DNA of 64,000 bases, taken from contig BMTH01000017.1 in assembly GCA_014649575.1 (NCBI GenBank), positions 62,001-126,000 of the forward strand. The letters are read 5' to 3'. Shown piece after piece: positions 48,567-57,674 of the stretch (within the stretch, counting starts at the first letter, position 1; each line of letters starts with the position of its first letter). This stretch comes from Streptomyces griseoincarnatus (GTDB taxonomy: Bacteria > Actinomycetota > Actinomycetes > Streptomycetales > Streptomycetaceae). Below the pieces are notes generated by a model, which had not been told where the DNA came from, did not search any database, and saw only the letters and a program-made list of their open reading frames with translations. The position numbers and the translations under genes are program-made.

Positions 48567-48582
48567 GGTGCGGAAGCACAAG

Positions 48583-48629
48583 CCTCTTGAGGACCGGCGC
48601 CTCTTGAGGACCGGCCTATTGAAGACCGA
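48583..48629. repeat. short tandem repeat, three imperfect copies
   Basis: CCTCTTGAGGACCGG starts at 48583 and again at 48600, and a diverged CCTATTGAAGACCG follows at 48615. Pitch 15-17 bases. It lies between the inverted repeat and the rluB stop. Function unknown. Confidence 0.65.
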
Positions 48630-48630
48630 C

Positions 48631-49746
48631 CTACAGGTCGACCTCCTTCATCAGCATGCCGACCTCGGTGTTCGACAGCCGCCGCAGCCAGCCCGACTTC
48701 TGGTCACCCAGGGTGATCGGGCCGAAGGCCGTGCGCACCAGCTTGTCGACCGGGAAGCCGGCCTCCGCGAGCATGCGGCGCACGATGTGCTTACGGCCCT
48801 CGTGCAGGGTCACCTCGACGAGGTAGTTCTTGCCGGTCTGCTCCACCACCCGGAAGTGGTCGGCGCGGGCGTACCCGTCCTCGAGCTGGATGCCGTCCTT
48901 GAGCCGCTTGCCCAGGTCGCGCGGGATGGGCCCGACGATGTGCGCGAGGTAGGTCTTCTTCACCCCGTACTTGGGGTGGGTCAGCCGGTGCGCCAGCTCG
49001 CCGTGGTTGGTGAGCAGGATGACGCCCTCGGTCTCGGTGTCGAGCCGGCCGACGTGGAAGAGCCGGGTCTCGCGGTTGGTGACGTAGTCACCGAGGCACT
49101 GACGCCCCTCCGGGTCCTCCATGGTGGAGACGACACCGGCGGGCTTGTTCAGCGAGAAGAACTGGTACGACTGCGTCGCCACGGTCAGGCCGTCGACCTT
49201 GACCTCGTCCTTCTCCGGGTCGACCCGCTTGCCCTGCTCCAGCACGATCTCGCCGTTGACCTCGACCCGCGCCTGCTCGATCAGCTCCTCGCAGGCCCGC
49301 CGGGAGCCGTAGCCGGCCCGCGCGAGCACCTTCTGCAGCCGCTCGCCCTCCTGCTCGGCGCCCGGGAAGGTCTTGGGCAGCTTGACGTCCTTCCTGCCCG
49401 CGTACCGCTCCCGATTGCGCTCCTCGGCCCGCGCCTCGTACTCGCGGGACGTCGACGGGACCGAGCGGCCCCGCTGCAGGGGCTTCTTCGGCCCGCCCTT
49501 GGCGCCGCCGCGCGCCCCGGGCCCACGGCCCGACTTGGGTCCCTCCTGGGAGGCGCCGGGGCCCACGTCGTAGCGCCGCTCCTCCGGGCGCGGCTTCTTC
49601 GGACGGCCGCCCTGCCGGTCGTCACGGTTGTTGCCGGCGCCGCGGTGATCACCGCGGCCACCGCCGCTCCCGCCGCGGCCGCCGCTGTTGCCACCACGGC
49701 TCCCGCCGTTGTTTCCGCTGCTGTTCCTGCCGCTGCTGCTTCGCAT
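48631..49746 (-). CDS. rluB: 23S rRNA pseudouridine synthase (RluB-like)
   Basis: 371 residues from ATG 49746, whose A is shared with the scpB TGA stop. Residues 1-130 are a low-complexity Gly/Arg/Asn/Ser-rich extension. An S4 RNA-binding domain follows (RLQKVLARAGYGSRRACEEL). Then the catalytic domain has FFSLNKPAGVVST and the catalytic Asp in FHVGRLDTETEGVILLTNHG. The C-terminal segment is VTLHEGRKHIVRRMLAEAG. It converts uridines in rRNA. The long RG/NG-rich N terminus may bind RNA. The product is coupled to ScpB. Confidence 0.93.
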   Translation of the reverse strand: MRSSSGRNSSGNNGGSRGGNSGGRGGSGGGRGDHRGAGNNRDDRQGGRPKKPRPEERRYDVGPGASQEGPKSGRGPGARGGAKGGPKKPLQRGRSVPSTSREYEARAEERNRERYAGRKDVKLPKTFPGAEQEGERLQKVLARAGYGSRRACEELIEQARVEVNGEIVLEQGKRVDPEKDEVKVDGLTVATQSYQFFSLNKPAGVVSTMEDPEGRQCLGDYVTNRETRLFHVGRLDTETEGVILLTNHGELAHRLTHPKYGVKKTYLAHIVGPIPRDLGKRLKDGIQLEDGYARADHFRVVEQTGKNYLVEVTLHEGRKHIVRRMLAEAGFPVDKLVRTAFGPITLGDQKSGWLRRLSNTEVGMLMKEVDL

Positions 49747-50399
49747 CAAAATTCCGTCTTGTCGTCTGCGTCCTCGGAATCCGGGGCGTCCGGATCGAAC
49801 GACGGGACCCCTTCCAGTGTCTCGGCCTCGATCGCCTCCGCCTCCGGGAGGAAGGGCGCGAGCTCCGGGAGCTCGTCCAGACCGCGCAGGCCCATCCGCT
49901 CCAGGAAGTAGTTCGTCGTCGTGTACAGGATCGCACCTGTTTCGGGTTCCGTGCCCGCCTCCTCGATCAGACCCCGCTGCAGGAGGGTGCGCATCACGCC
50001 GTCGCAGTTGACCCCGCGCACCGCGGAGACCCTGCTGCGGCTGACCGGCTGCCGGTAGGCGACGACCGCGAGGGTCTCCAGCGCGGCCTGGGTCAGGCGG
50101 GCCTGCTGGCCGTCCAGGACGAAGCCCTCGACGGCCGCGGCGTACTCGGGACGGGTGTAGAACCGCCAGCCGCCGGCGACCCGGCGCAGCTCGAAGCCGC
50201 GGCCCTGGACGGTGTACTCGTCGGCCAGCTCCCGCAGGGCGTCGGCGACCTGCCGCTTCGGCCGCTCCAGTATCTTCGCCAGGTGCTCCTCGGTCGCGGG
50301 CTCGTCCACGACCATCAGCACGGCCTCCAGGGCCGGCTTCAGGTCGAGCTCCGCGACCCCGCCGGCCCCGTCCGGGCCCCCGCTCGTGTCCTCGCTCAC
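49746..50399 (-). CDS. scpB: segregation and condensation protein B
   Basis: 217 residues from GTG 50399, overlapping the scpA stop by 4 bases. Two winged helices: KPALEAVLMVVDEPATEEHL and QAALETLAVVAYRQPVSRSR, with the conserved VRGVNCDGVMRTLLQRGLIEE. The Asp/Glu-rich tail is normal. ScpB and ScpA form the kleisin complex with SMC that condenses and segregates chromosomes. Confidence 0.97.
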   Translation of the reverse strand: MSEDTSGGPDGAGGVAELDLKPALEAVLMVVDEPATEEHLAKILERPKRQVADALRELADEYTVQGRGFELRRVAGGWRFYTRPEYAAAVEGFVLDGQQARLTQAALETLAVVAYRQPVSRSRVSAVRGVNCDGVMRTLLQRGLIEEAGTEPETGAILYTTTNYFLERMGLRGLDELPELAPFLPEAEAIEAETLEGVPSFDPDAPDSEDADDKTEF

Positions 50400-52057
50400 G
50401 GTGTCCTCTCCTCCTGGGGCTGCTCGGGCGGCCGGTCGAACTCGTCGGTGACGGCCGCCGCCACGTCCTCGTCGCCCCCCGTCCAGCGCACGGTCAGCTC
50501 GCCCAGCGCGCTCTCCTGGTCGAGGGCGACGGCCTTCTCCCGGTACAGCTCCAGCAGGGCGAGGAAGCGGGCCACGACGGTCAGGGTGTCGTCGGTGTCC
50601 TCGACCAGCGCCCGGAAGCTCGCCTCGCCCAGCTCCTTGAGCCGCGCGACGACGATCCCGGCCTGCTCCTGCACGCTGACCAGCGGCGCGTGGATGTGGT
50701 CCACGTACACCTGCGGCTTGGGCCTGGGCTGCATCGCCTTGACCGCCAGCTTGGCGAACCCCTCGGGCCCGATGCTGATGACCACGTCCGGCAGCAGTTC
50801 GGCGTGGTGCGGCTCCAGCCCGACGGTACGGGGGAACCGGTGCGCCTCGTCGTCCAGCCTGCGGCTGAAGATGTCGGCGATCTGCTTGTACGCGCGGTAC
50901 TGCAGCAGCCGCGCGAACAGCAGGTCGCGGGCTTCCAGCAGGGCGAGGTCGGCCTCGTCCTCCACCTCGGCGGCGGGCAGCAGCCGGGCCGCCTTGAGGT
51001 CGAGCAGGGTGGCGGCGACCACGAGGAACTCGGTCGTCTCGTCCAGATCCCAGTCGGGCCCCAGCGCCCGGATGTACGCCATGAACTCGTCGGTCACCTT
51101 GGACAGGGCGACCTCGGTGACGTCCAGCTTGTGCTTGGCGATCAGCTGCAGGAGCAGATCGAAGGGCCCCTCGAAGTTGGCCAGCCGAACGGTGAACCGC
51201 CCGTCGTCGGGGTCACCCTCGGGGGCGGACGGCCCGTCCCGGGAGCTGCCGGTCCTCGGCTCACCGGCACCGCCGGACGCACGCGCCGACGCCTGCACGA
51301 CGCCGTCGGGCGCCTCCGGCGGCCCGCCGGCCTTCGTCGCACCGGCCGCCCGCCGCTCGGCGGCACGGACGCCGTCCCCGCCGACCGGCTCGGGCGGCGC
51401 GACCGCCGACCGCGCGGTGGCCGCCGGATCCGACAGGGGCAGCGGGCGGGGGCGTGCGGGCGCGCCTGGACGTGAGGCCGGTTCAGCCGGCAGCCCGGCG
51501 CCCTGGAGCGCCTCCCGCACGTCCGCGGAAGCGCCGTGCGGGCCGGCATCAGCGGGTCGCCGTTCCGCGCCCTCGCCGACAGGCGCACGCGCAGTGCCGA
51601 CGCCCTCGGGACTCCCGGCCTCGGTGCCGGACACCCGCCGTGCATCAGCAGGCGCACCGGACGGAACCGCCGGCGCCGCGGCCACACCTTCGGCGCGTTC
51701 ATCCGCTCCGCTCGGCACGTCCCGCACCGCGGAAGGCGATTCCGCGGCCCCAGACCGGTGCGACACGCCCTCGACGGCAGGCACACCGCCCGAAACCGCG
51801 AGCGACGCATCCGAAGGCACAGCCCCGCCAGCAGACTCAGGCACGCCCTCGGGGCGCTCAGCCGCCTCGCCAGGGGCCCGCCGCTCATCGGTCGACGCGG
51901 CGGACGGAACCGTCGGTGAGGCGTCCGCAGGTTCGGCCCGCTCGGGGTGCGCCCTCGTCCCCTCGGGAGAGAGGGGCGCCGCGTCCGCAGAGGTGGCCGG
52001 GCCGCGGCCCAGGGGGCGGCGGCGAGGCGCGGGGGCGGCTGGGTCGTTCGAGGTCAT
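50396..52057 (-). CDS. scpA: segregation and condensation protein A with long N-terminal extension
   Basis: 553 residues from ATG 52057. The kleisin part starts at about residue 287: RFTVRLANFEGPFDLLLQLI, then KLDVTEVALSKVTDEFMAYI and FLVVAATLLDLKAARLLP. The last part is LVEDTDDTLTVVARFLALLE. The family is usually 240-300 residues long. Here the first 285 residues are Ala/Pro/Gly/Ser/Glu-rich and look disordered. Such extensions exist in Streptomyces, but this one is long. ScpA binds the SMC heads and ScpB. An alternative start near 51190 would remove the extension, but no ribosome site was seen there. Confidence 0.93.
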   Translation of the reverse strand: MTSNDPAAPAPRRRPLGRGPATSADAAPLSPEGTRAHPERAEPADASPTVPSAASTDERRAPGEAAERPEGVPESAGGAVPSDASLAVSGGVPAVEGVSHRSGAAESPSAVRDVPSGADERAEGVAAAPAVPSGAPADARRVSGTEAGSPEGVGTARAPVGEGAERRPADAGPHGASADVREALQGAGLPAEPASRPGAPARPRPLPLSDPAATARSAVAPPEPVGGDGVRAAERRAAGATKAGGPPEAPDGVVQASARASGGAGEPRTGSSRDGPSAPEGDPDDGRFTVRLANFEGPFDLLLQLIAKHKLDVTEVALSKVTDEFMAYIRALGPDWDLDETTEFLVVAATLLDLKAARLLPAAEVEDEADLALLEARDLLFARLLQYRAYKQIADIFSRRLDDEAHRFPRTVGLEPHHAELLPDVVISIGPEGFAKLAVKAMQPRPKPQVYVDHIHAPLVSVQEQAGIVVARLKELGEASFRALVEDTDDTLTVVARFLALLELYREKAVALDQESALGELTVRWTGGDEDVAAAVTDEFDRPPEQPQEERTP

Positions 52058-52075
52058 GGCCCCCGCAGGCTACCG

Positions 52076-52624
52076 CTACCGTCCCCGCAGGCGTCGTACG
52101 AGGATGCTGGCGTCCCCCCGGCTCTCCAGGTCCGCGAGGACGACGGCGACCGCCTCGCGGACGATGCGCCCGCGGTCGACGGCGAGGCCGTGTTCACCGC
52201 GCAGGACCAGACGCGCGTGCTCGAGGTCCATCAGCTCCTCGGCGGAGACGTACACGGTGATCTTCTCGTCGTGCCGCTCGCGGCCGCTGGGCCGCCGTGC
52301 CGCGGGCCGTCCCCGCTTGCGCGGGGTCGCGGCGGCCGCACCGTCGCCGGCCGCCGCCGCGCGCCGTCCGGCGCCCGCGGCGCCCCGGCTGCGGGACTCG
52401 CCGGCCTCGGCGGGCTCCACGTCCGCCGCGACGTGCTCCGCGCCCTCGCCGTCGCCGCCCTGCACGGGCACCGACTGCGGAGCGTCCTCGTGGGCGGCCC
52501 CGGCCGCGTCGCCCTCCCCCGCGGGAGCGGGGACCCGGGCGTCGCCGCCACGCCTGGGAGTGGACGCCTGGAGCGCCATCCCCCCTGTCGTACGGAAGAG
52601 TTCGTCGGCCCCCGGCAGACTCAC
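52076..52624 (-). CDS. small protein with ribbon-helix-helix-like end
   Basis: 182 residues from GTG 52624, with GTGA overlapping the parA stop; a GTG at 52636 would overlap it by 16 bases. The first 115 residues are Ala/Gly/Arg-rich and disordered-looking, with a basic RKRGRPAARRP segment like an AT-hook. The C-terminal about 65 residues (ERHDEKITVYVSAEELMDLE, then DRGRIVREAVAVVLADLESR) suit a ribbon-helix-helix DNA-binding fold. As parA's partner it may be the ParB-like or centromere-binding element. Inference from place and fold only. Confidence 0.75.
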   Translation of the reverse strand: MSLPGADELFRTTGGMALQASTPRRGGDARVPAPAGEGDAAGAAHEDAPQSVPVQGGDGEGAEHVAADVEPAEAGESRSRGAAGAGRRAAAAGDGAAAATPRKRGRPAARRPSGRERHDEKITVYVSAEELMDLEHARLVLRGEHGLAVDRGRIVREAVAVVLADLESRGDASILVRRLRGR

Positions 52625-53800
52625 TCGGCGTGACACCGGGCGAGCACCTCCCTGGCGAGCTGGCGGTAGGCGGCGGCACCGACGGAGTTGGACGCGTACG
52701 TGGTGATCGGCTCACCGGCGACCGTGGTCTCCGGGAAGCGGACCGTGCGTCCGATGACCGTGTGGTAGACGTGGTCGTCGAACGCCTCGACCACCCGCGC
52801 GAGCACCTCACGGCTGTGCACCGTGCGCGAGTCGTACATGGTGGCGAGGATCCCGTCGAGCTCCAGCTCCGGGTTGAGCCGCTCCTGGACCTTCTCGATG
52901 GTCTCGGTGAGCAGGGCGACGCCGCGCAGCGCGAAGAACTCGCACTCCAGCGGCACGATCACCTTGTGCGCCGCGGTGAGCGCGTTGACCGTGAGCAGGC
53001 CGAGCGAGGGCTGACAGTCGATCACGATGTAGTCGTAGTCGTCCATCAGCGGCTTCAGCGCCCGCTGCAGCGTCGACTCGCGCGCGACCTCGCTCACCAG
53101 CTGGACCTCGGCCGCCGACAGGTCGATGTTGCTGGGCAGCAGGTCCATGTTGGGGACGGCGGTCTTCAGGAGGACCTCGTCGGCCGCCATGCCCCGCTCC
53201 ATGAGCAGGTTGTAGACGGTGAGGTCGAGCTCCATCGGGTTGACGCCGAGTCCGACCGACAGCGCGCCCTGCGGGTCGAAGTCGACGAGCAGCACCCGGC
53301 GTCCGTACTCCGCGAGCGCGGCGCCCAGGTTGATGGTCGACGTGGTCTTGCCGACGCCGCCCTTCTGGCTTGCACATCGCGATGATCTTCGCGGGTCCGT
53401 GGTCGGTCAGCGGACCCGGGATCGGGAAGTACGGCAGCGGGCGACCGGTCGGGCCGATGCGCTCACGGCGCTGGCGTGCCGCGTCGGGCGCGAGCGTGGC
53501 CGCGTACTCCGGATCGGGCTCGTACTCGGCGTCGGGGTCGTAGAAGTGCCCCTCGGGCAGTTCGTCGTAGTCGGCGAAATGGTTGTGGGGCGCGCCACTT
53601 CCGTCGCCGGCCATGGCGTTCACGTGATGGCCATCCATGCTCTGGTGTGCTGGGTGAGTCACTCCTGGAGTTGCGTGACTCTGGTGGGCTGCGAAGGTGC
53701 GCACAGCGACGGAGCCGACAGCAGCGAATCCCGCGGACCCCTGGTCCGGCGCAGGCATTCCTGGTTGACCACCCCCGGGAGTAAATGTCGACTCATTCAC
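52621..53800 (-). pseudogene. parA: ParA-family ATPase with 1-nt insertion at Walker A
   Basis: Starts at GTG 53800 behind AAGGAGG. The N-terminal about 140 residues are disordered, then GPAKIIAMC is followed by one base too many at 53369 (+ strand C). Removing it restores NQKGGVGKTTSTINLGAALA, the deviant Walker A motif, and a 392-residue product. After the insertion the second frame runs to the stop at 52621, with MLLVDFDPQGALSVGLGVNP, DDYDYIVIDCQPSLGLLTVN and ESTLQRALKPLMD. Unless the base is a sequencing error or frames are switched in translation, no ATP-binding protein is made. ParA-like ATPases help segregate DNA or position complexes; the gene leads the scpA-scpB cluster. Confidence 0.9.
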
Positions 53801-54062
53801 AAGTCGTCTTACCTCCTTGGTGACCAGGAAACTTCTAGACAGGTCAGCGTGGCACCATGCCGACGATTGGCGACTCTATGGCGTGTCAGCCGTCCGCAGC
53901 AACACAATCCGCCGGACCCGGCACGATGTGTCGGTAATGAAACACCCCTCTGTCAAGGGCGTACAGCCGTCGCACGGCAGGATTCACGGGTGTACGAATC
54001 GGTAGAACGGTTACGTTCGAGGCGAGTTGTCCTCGAACCAGGACGTGACCATACACACATCC

Positions 54063-54091
54063 GGCCGGACCTTGGCACGCAAGGTCCGGCC
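54063..54091 (-). terminator. terminator of the alanine dehydrogenase gene
   Basis: GGCCGGACCTTG (54063-54074) pairs exactly with CAAGGTCCGGCC (54080-54091) across a 5-base loop, about 80 bases past the ald stop. The rest of 53801-54171 is the parA promoter region with no gene seen. Confidence 0.8.
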
Positions 54092-54171
54092 TGGTGCGAG
54101 GCGTTGACGTCCCGTGTTGACGTATCGCCTTCGCGACTCCGTGACTTGGTCGACTTGACGCCGCGCTCGGG

Positions 54172-55296
54172 TCAGCCGAGCAGCGAGGCGAGCTCCATGT
54201 GCTCGAGACCGTGCGCCTCGGCGACCTCGCGGTAAACAACCTTGCCGTCATGGGTGTTGAGACCCTTGGCGAGCGCCGGGTCGCGGCGCAGCGCCTCCAC
54301 CCAGCCGCGGTTGGCGAGTTCGACGATGTACGGCAGCGTCGCGTTGGTGAGCGCGTAGGTCGAGGTGTTGGGCACCGCGCCGGGCATGTTGGCGACGCAG
54401 TAGAACACCGACTCGTGGACCTTGAAGGTCGGCTCGGCGTGCGTGGTCGGACGGGAGTCCTCGAAGCAGCCGCCCTGGTCGATCGCGATGTCGACAAGGA
54501 CACTTCCGGCCTTCATCCGGGAGACCAGCTCGTTGGTGACCAGCTTCGGCGCCTTGGCGCCCGGCACCAGCACGGCGCCGATCACGAGGTCGGCCTCCAG
54601 GCAGGCCTTCTCCAGCTCGAAGGCGTTGGAGACGACGGTCTGGATGCGCGTGCCGAAGACCTTGTCGGCCTCCTTGAGCTTGTTGATGTCCTTGTCGAGC
54701 AGGGTCACGTGGAAGCCCATGCCGATGGCGATCTGCGCGGCGTTCCAGCCGGAGACGCCGGCGCCGATGACGACCGCGCGGCCGGCCAGCACGCCGGGGA
54801 CGCCGCCGGGCAGCACACCGCGGCCGCCGTGGGCGCGCATCAGGTGGTAGGCGCCGACCTGGGTGGAGAGCCGGCCCGCGACCTCGGACATCGGGGCGAG
54901 CAGCGGCAGCGCGCGGCTGGGCAGCTCGACGGTCTCGTAGGCGATGGCGGTGGTGCCGGACTCCAGCAGCGCGTCCGTGCACTCCTTGGACGCGGCCAGG
55001 TGCAGGTAGGTGAAGAGCGTCTGGTCCTTGCGGAGGCGGTGGTACTCCTCCGCGACCGGCTCCTTGACCTTGAGCAGCAGGTCGGCGGCGGCCCAGACCT
55101 CGTCGGCGGTGTCCAGGATCTGACCGCCCGCGGCGATGTACTCGCCGTCCGGGATCGAGGAGCCGACACCGGCGCCGCGCTCGATGACGACCTGGTGGCC
55201 GTGGCGCACCAGCTCGTGCACGCCGGCGGGGGTGATGGCCACCCGGAACTCGTTGTTCTTGACCTCGCGGGGGATGCCGACCTTCACGTCGATCAC
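54172..55296 (-). CDS. ald: alanine dehydrogenase
   Basis: 374 residues from GTG 55296 (VKVGIPREVKNNEFRVAITP follows). NAD-binding VVIGAGVSGWNAAQIAIGMG at about 170; catalytic region Lys in LLLKVKEPV and His/Arg in YLHLAAS. It converts L-alanine to pyruvate and ammonia, or the reverse, and is used for nitrogen and redox balance and in low oxygen. Closely matches Streptomyces alanine dehydrogenases in length. The gene is monocistronic, between the terminator at 54063 and the STAND ATPase gene. Confidence 0.96.
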   Translation of the reverse strand: MIDVKVGIPREVKNNEFRVAITPAGVHELVRHGHQVVIERGAGVGSSIPDGEYIAAGGQILDTADEVWAAADLLLKVKEPVAEEYHRLRKDQTLFTYLHLAASKECTDALLESGTTAIAYETVELPSRALPLLAPMSEVAGRLSTQVGAYHLMRAHGGRGVLPGGVPGVLAGRAVVIGAGVSGWNAAQIAIGMGFHVTLLDKDINKLKEADKVFGTRIQTVVSNAFELEKACLEADLVIGAVLVPGAKAPKLVTNELVSRMKAGSVLVDIAIDQGGCFEDSRPTTHAEPTFKVHESVFYCVANMPGAVPNTSTYALTNATLPYIVELANRGWVEALRRDPALAKGLNTHDGKVVYREVAEAHGLEHMELASLLG

Positions 55297-55432
55297 GGTC
55301 CTTGGCTCAGACGGTACGGGGATATCACTACACATACCCGGGCACGCACGGGCACACCGGGAGAGACCGCAGGAGATGGTGCGGCAGAGCCAGTCTAATG
55401 AAGGTGTTCCCGCTGTCTAGCCTTCCATTGCA

Positions 55433-57490
55433 TCAATCTTCAGCGGAAGCGGTACGGATTTCGCAGGCGTTAGCTCCATGTTCCGGCTCGGAGTCGCCCT
55501 CAGTGGCCTCCTCGGCCAGCATGCGCCCGGCCGTGCTCCGGTGCAGCGCGGCCGACGCGGGGTCGCCCAGACGCTCGTACGAGTCGGCCAGCCGCAGGTG
55601 CAGCGCGGCCTGCAGCCGGGTGTCCTCGGCCCGCCGCGCCCACTCCACGGCCTCCCGGCAGGTGCGCAGCGACTCCTCCAGCCGCCCCGCGTACTCCTGC
55701 ACCCGGCCCAGTTCGCTCAGCGCCCGCGCCTGCGCGGCCACGTCCCCGTCCCTGCGGTGGCCGGCGACGGCCGCGCGCCAGTTGCGCATCGCCTCGCCGT
55801 AGCGGCCCGCGTAGGTGTGGGCCGCGCCGATGCGGCCGTAGAGCCGGGCGGCCTCGGGGCGCTCGTCGCGGGCGAGGCGCTCGGCGAGGGCCCGGCCGAA
55901 CCAGTCCGCCGCCCGGTCGTAGTCCCCCAGCTCCAGGTGCGCGCCGCCTACGGATTCCATCGCGCGCCCGGTGGCGTAGGGGTCGTTCGCCTCGCGTCCG
56001 GCGTCCAGCGCGGCACGGTAGCGCGCCAGCGCCTCCGTGGTCCGGCCGGTGCGGGCGTCGAGGTCGCCGAGGTTGAGCAGGGCGGCGGCCCGCTCGCGGG
56101 GCAGCTCGCGGCGCTCGGCGACGTCGAGGACGAGGTTGTGGATGTCGTAGAGGTCGCCGGCGGCGCCGCGGGTGCCGAAGTGGGCGACCATGGCCCGCAC
56201 CAGCTGGGACATCAGCCGCCGGGCCAGGGTGTCCAGCTCCCCGTCGGCGACCGCGAGCCGGGCGGCGGCCAGCAGGGCGGGTCGGCGCAGGCGCAGCCAG
56301 TCGGCGGCGGCGCGGGGTGTGGGGAAACGCAGGGGGCGCGGCAGGGCGAGGACCTTCTGGCGGGCCTCGGGGCTGTCGGTCTCGGTGACGGCCCGGCAGG
56401 ACTGGAGCAGCCGTACGGTGCGCTCCAGCATGCGGGCGCGGGCGAGCTGGAGCTCGGCGGGCCGCTCGTGGTCCTCGGCGAGCCGGAGCAGCTCGCGGTG
56501 CAGGCAGCCGGGCACCCGGTACTGCGGCAGGGAGGAGCCGACCGAGTGGAGCAGGCCGTGGGCGGCGAAGTCGTCGAGCGTGGTGTGCGCGGCCTCCACC
56601 GAGCAGCCGGTGAGCGCGGCGGCGGTGTGCGGGTCGACGAGTCCGGCCGGCGCGAGGGCGAGCAGGCGCAGGGTGCGGGCGGCGGTCTGCGGCAGCGCGT
56701 CGTGCACCAGCCGCAGCAGCCGGGCGGTCATGGGTTCGGCGCCGGGGTCCGTGTGGAGCTGTTTGGCCAGGTCGGCGACAGCGGCCTTGGGGCGTGCGGC
56801 GAGCCAGCCGCCGGCCAGCACCAGCGCGGCGGGCTGGCCCTGGCACTGCTCGGCGAGGCGTTCGGCGGCCCGGGGGTCGACGGTGATGCGCACCGAGCCG
56901 GTGAACCGGGACAGCAGTTCCACCCCGGACTTGGTGTCCAGGCCGCCGAGGGTGCAGGGGCGGACGTCGGCGATGCCGGTGAGCGGGCCGGAGGAGACGG
57001 CGACGGCCAGGCAGCCGGGGTTGTCCGGGAGCAGGGCGTCGACCTGCTCGGCGTCGGCGGCGTCGTCGAGCAGGAGCACCGCGCGGCGCTCGGCGAGGGC
57101 GGTGCGCAGCGCCTCGCCGAGCTGGTCCTCGGGGGCGCCGGCGGGGGCGGGCTCGCCGAGCGCGTCGAGCAGGTCCCGGGCGGCGCGGCCGACGGGCACG
57201 GGGGTGCCGTCGGGGTCGCTCAGCCGGGTGCGCAGGACGCCGTCCGGGTAGTCGGCGGCGACCTGACGGACGAGTTCCCCGGCGAGCGCCGACCGGCCGG
57301 ATCCGGGCCGTCCCGCGATGAGCAGGACGCGGGCGCGGGGGGCCTTGCGGCCGGAGAGGGTGTCGAGCCCGGCGCGCTCGATGTCGGCGCGCAGTTCCTT
57401 CAACTCCCTGGTACGGCCCAGGAATCGACCTTCCGGGTGAGCCCCTTGAGGGAGCCGCACACCGTTCGGGTCCACCGCCTGATCCGTCAC
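55433..57490 (-). CDS. STAND-type NTPase with TPR repeats
   Basis: 685 residues from GTG 57490, with GGGAG about 9 bases upstream. After EGRFLGRTRELKELRADIE there is a P-loop (IAGRPGSGRSALAGEL, about 60-75), Walker B RRAVLLLDDAADAEQVD and an NB-ARC-like module to about 330. From about 450 there are TPRs, for example ALLNLGDLDARTGRTTEALA, MESVGGAHLELGDYDRAADW and LRLADSYERLGDP. There is no DNA-binding domain, unlike SARP regulators such as AfsR. STAND proteins act as ligand-driven switches and assembly platforms. The role here is unknown. Confidence 0.9.
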   Translation of the reverse strand: MTDQAVDPNGVRLPQGAHPEGRFLGRTRELKELRADIERAGLDTLSGRKAPRARVLLIAGRPGSGRSALAGELVRQVAADYPDGVLRTRLSDPDGTPVPVGRAARDLLDALGEPAPAGAPEDQLGEALRTALAERRAVLLLDDAADAEQVDALLPDNPGCLAVAVSSGPLTGIADVRPCTLGGLDTKSGVELLSRFTGSVRITVDPRAAERLAEQCQGQPAALVLAGGWLAARPKAAVADLAKQLHTDPGAEPMTARLLRLVHDALPQTAARTLRLLALAPAGLVDPHTAAALTGCSVEAAHTTLDDFAAHGLLHSVGSSLPQYRVPGCLHRELLRLAEDHERPAELQLARARMLERTVRLLQSCRAVTETDSPEARQKVLALPRPLRFPTPRAAADWLRLRRPALLAAARLAVADGELDTLARRLMSQLVRAMVAHFGTRGAAGDLYDIHNLVLDVAERRELPRERAAALLNLGDLDARTGRTTEALARYRAALDAGREANDPYATGRAMESVGGAHLELGDYDRAADWFGRALAERLARDERPEAARLYGRIGAAHTYAGRYGEAMRNWRAAVAGHRRDGDVAAQARALSELGRVQEYAGRLEESLRTCREAVEWARRAEDTRLQAALHLRLADSYERLGDPASAALHRSTAGRMLAEEATEGDSEPEHGANACEIRTASAED

Positions 57491-57674
57491 GGGCCACACT
57501 CCCGTCCACCGCACGCGCAAGCCCGCCGGGTCTCCGTACGGGCGTTTTCCAGAGCCTAGTTCACGCTCTGCGACGTTCCGTGAGGAGCGCGGTGTGGTGG
57601 GCGAGACTCCCTCGATCGGATCAACAGATCGTAGGATTCACGCCCCGGGTCGGGGCGTCAGAGGCCGTACGGCC

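Noticed and set aside
48547..49911. A long forward frame opposite rluB
   Set aside because: It reads as Leu/Val/Gly-rich antisense to the rluB gene, which has clear S4 and catalytic motifs on the other strand.
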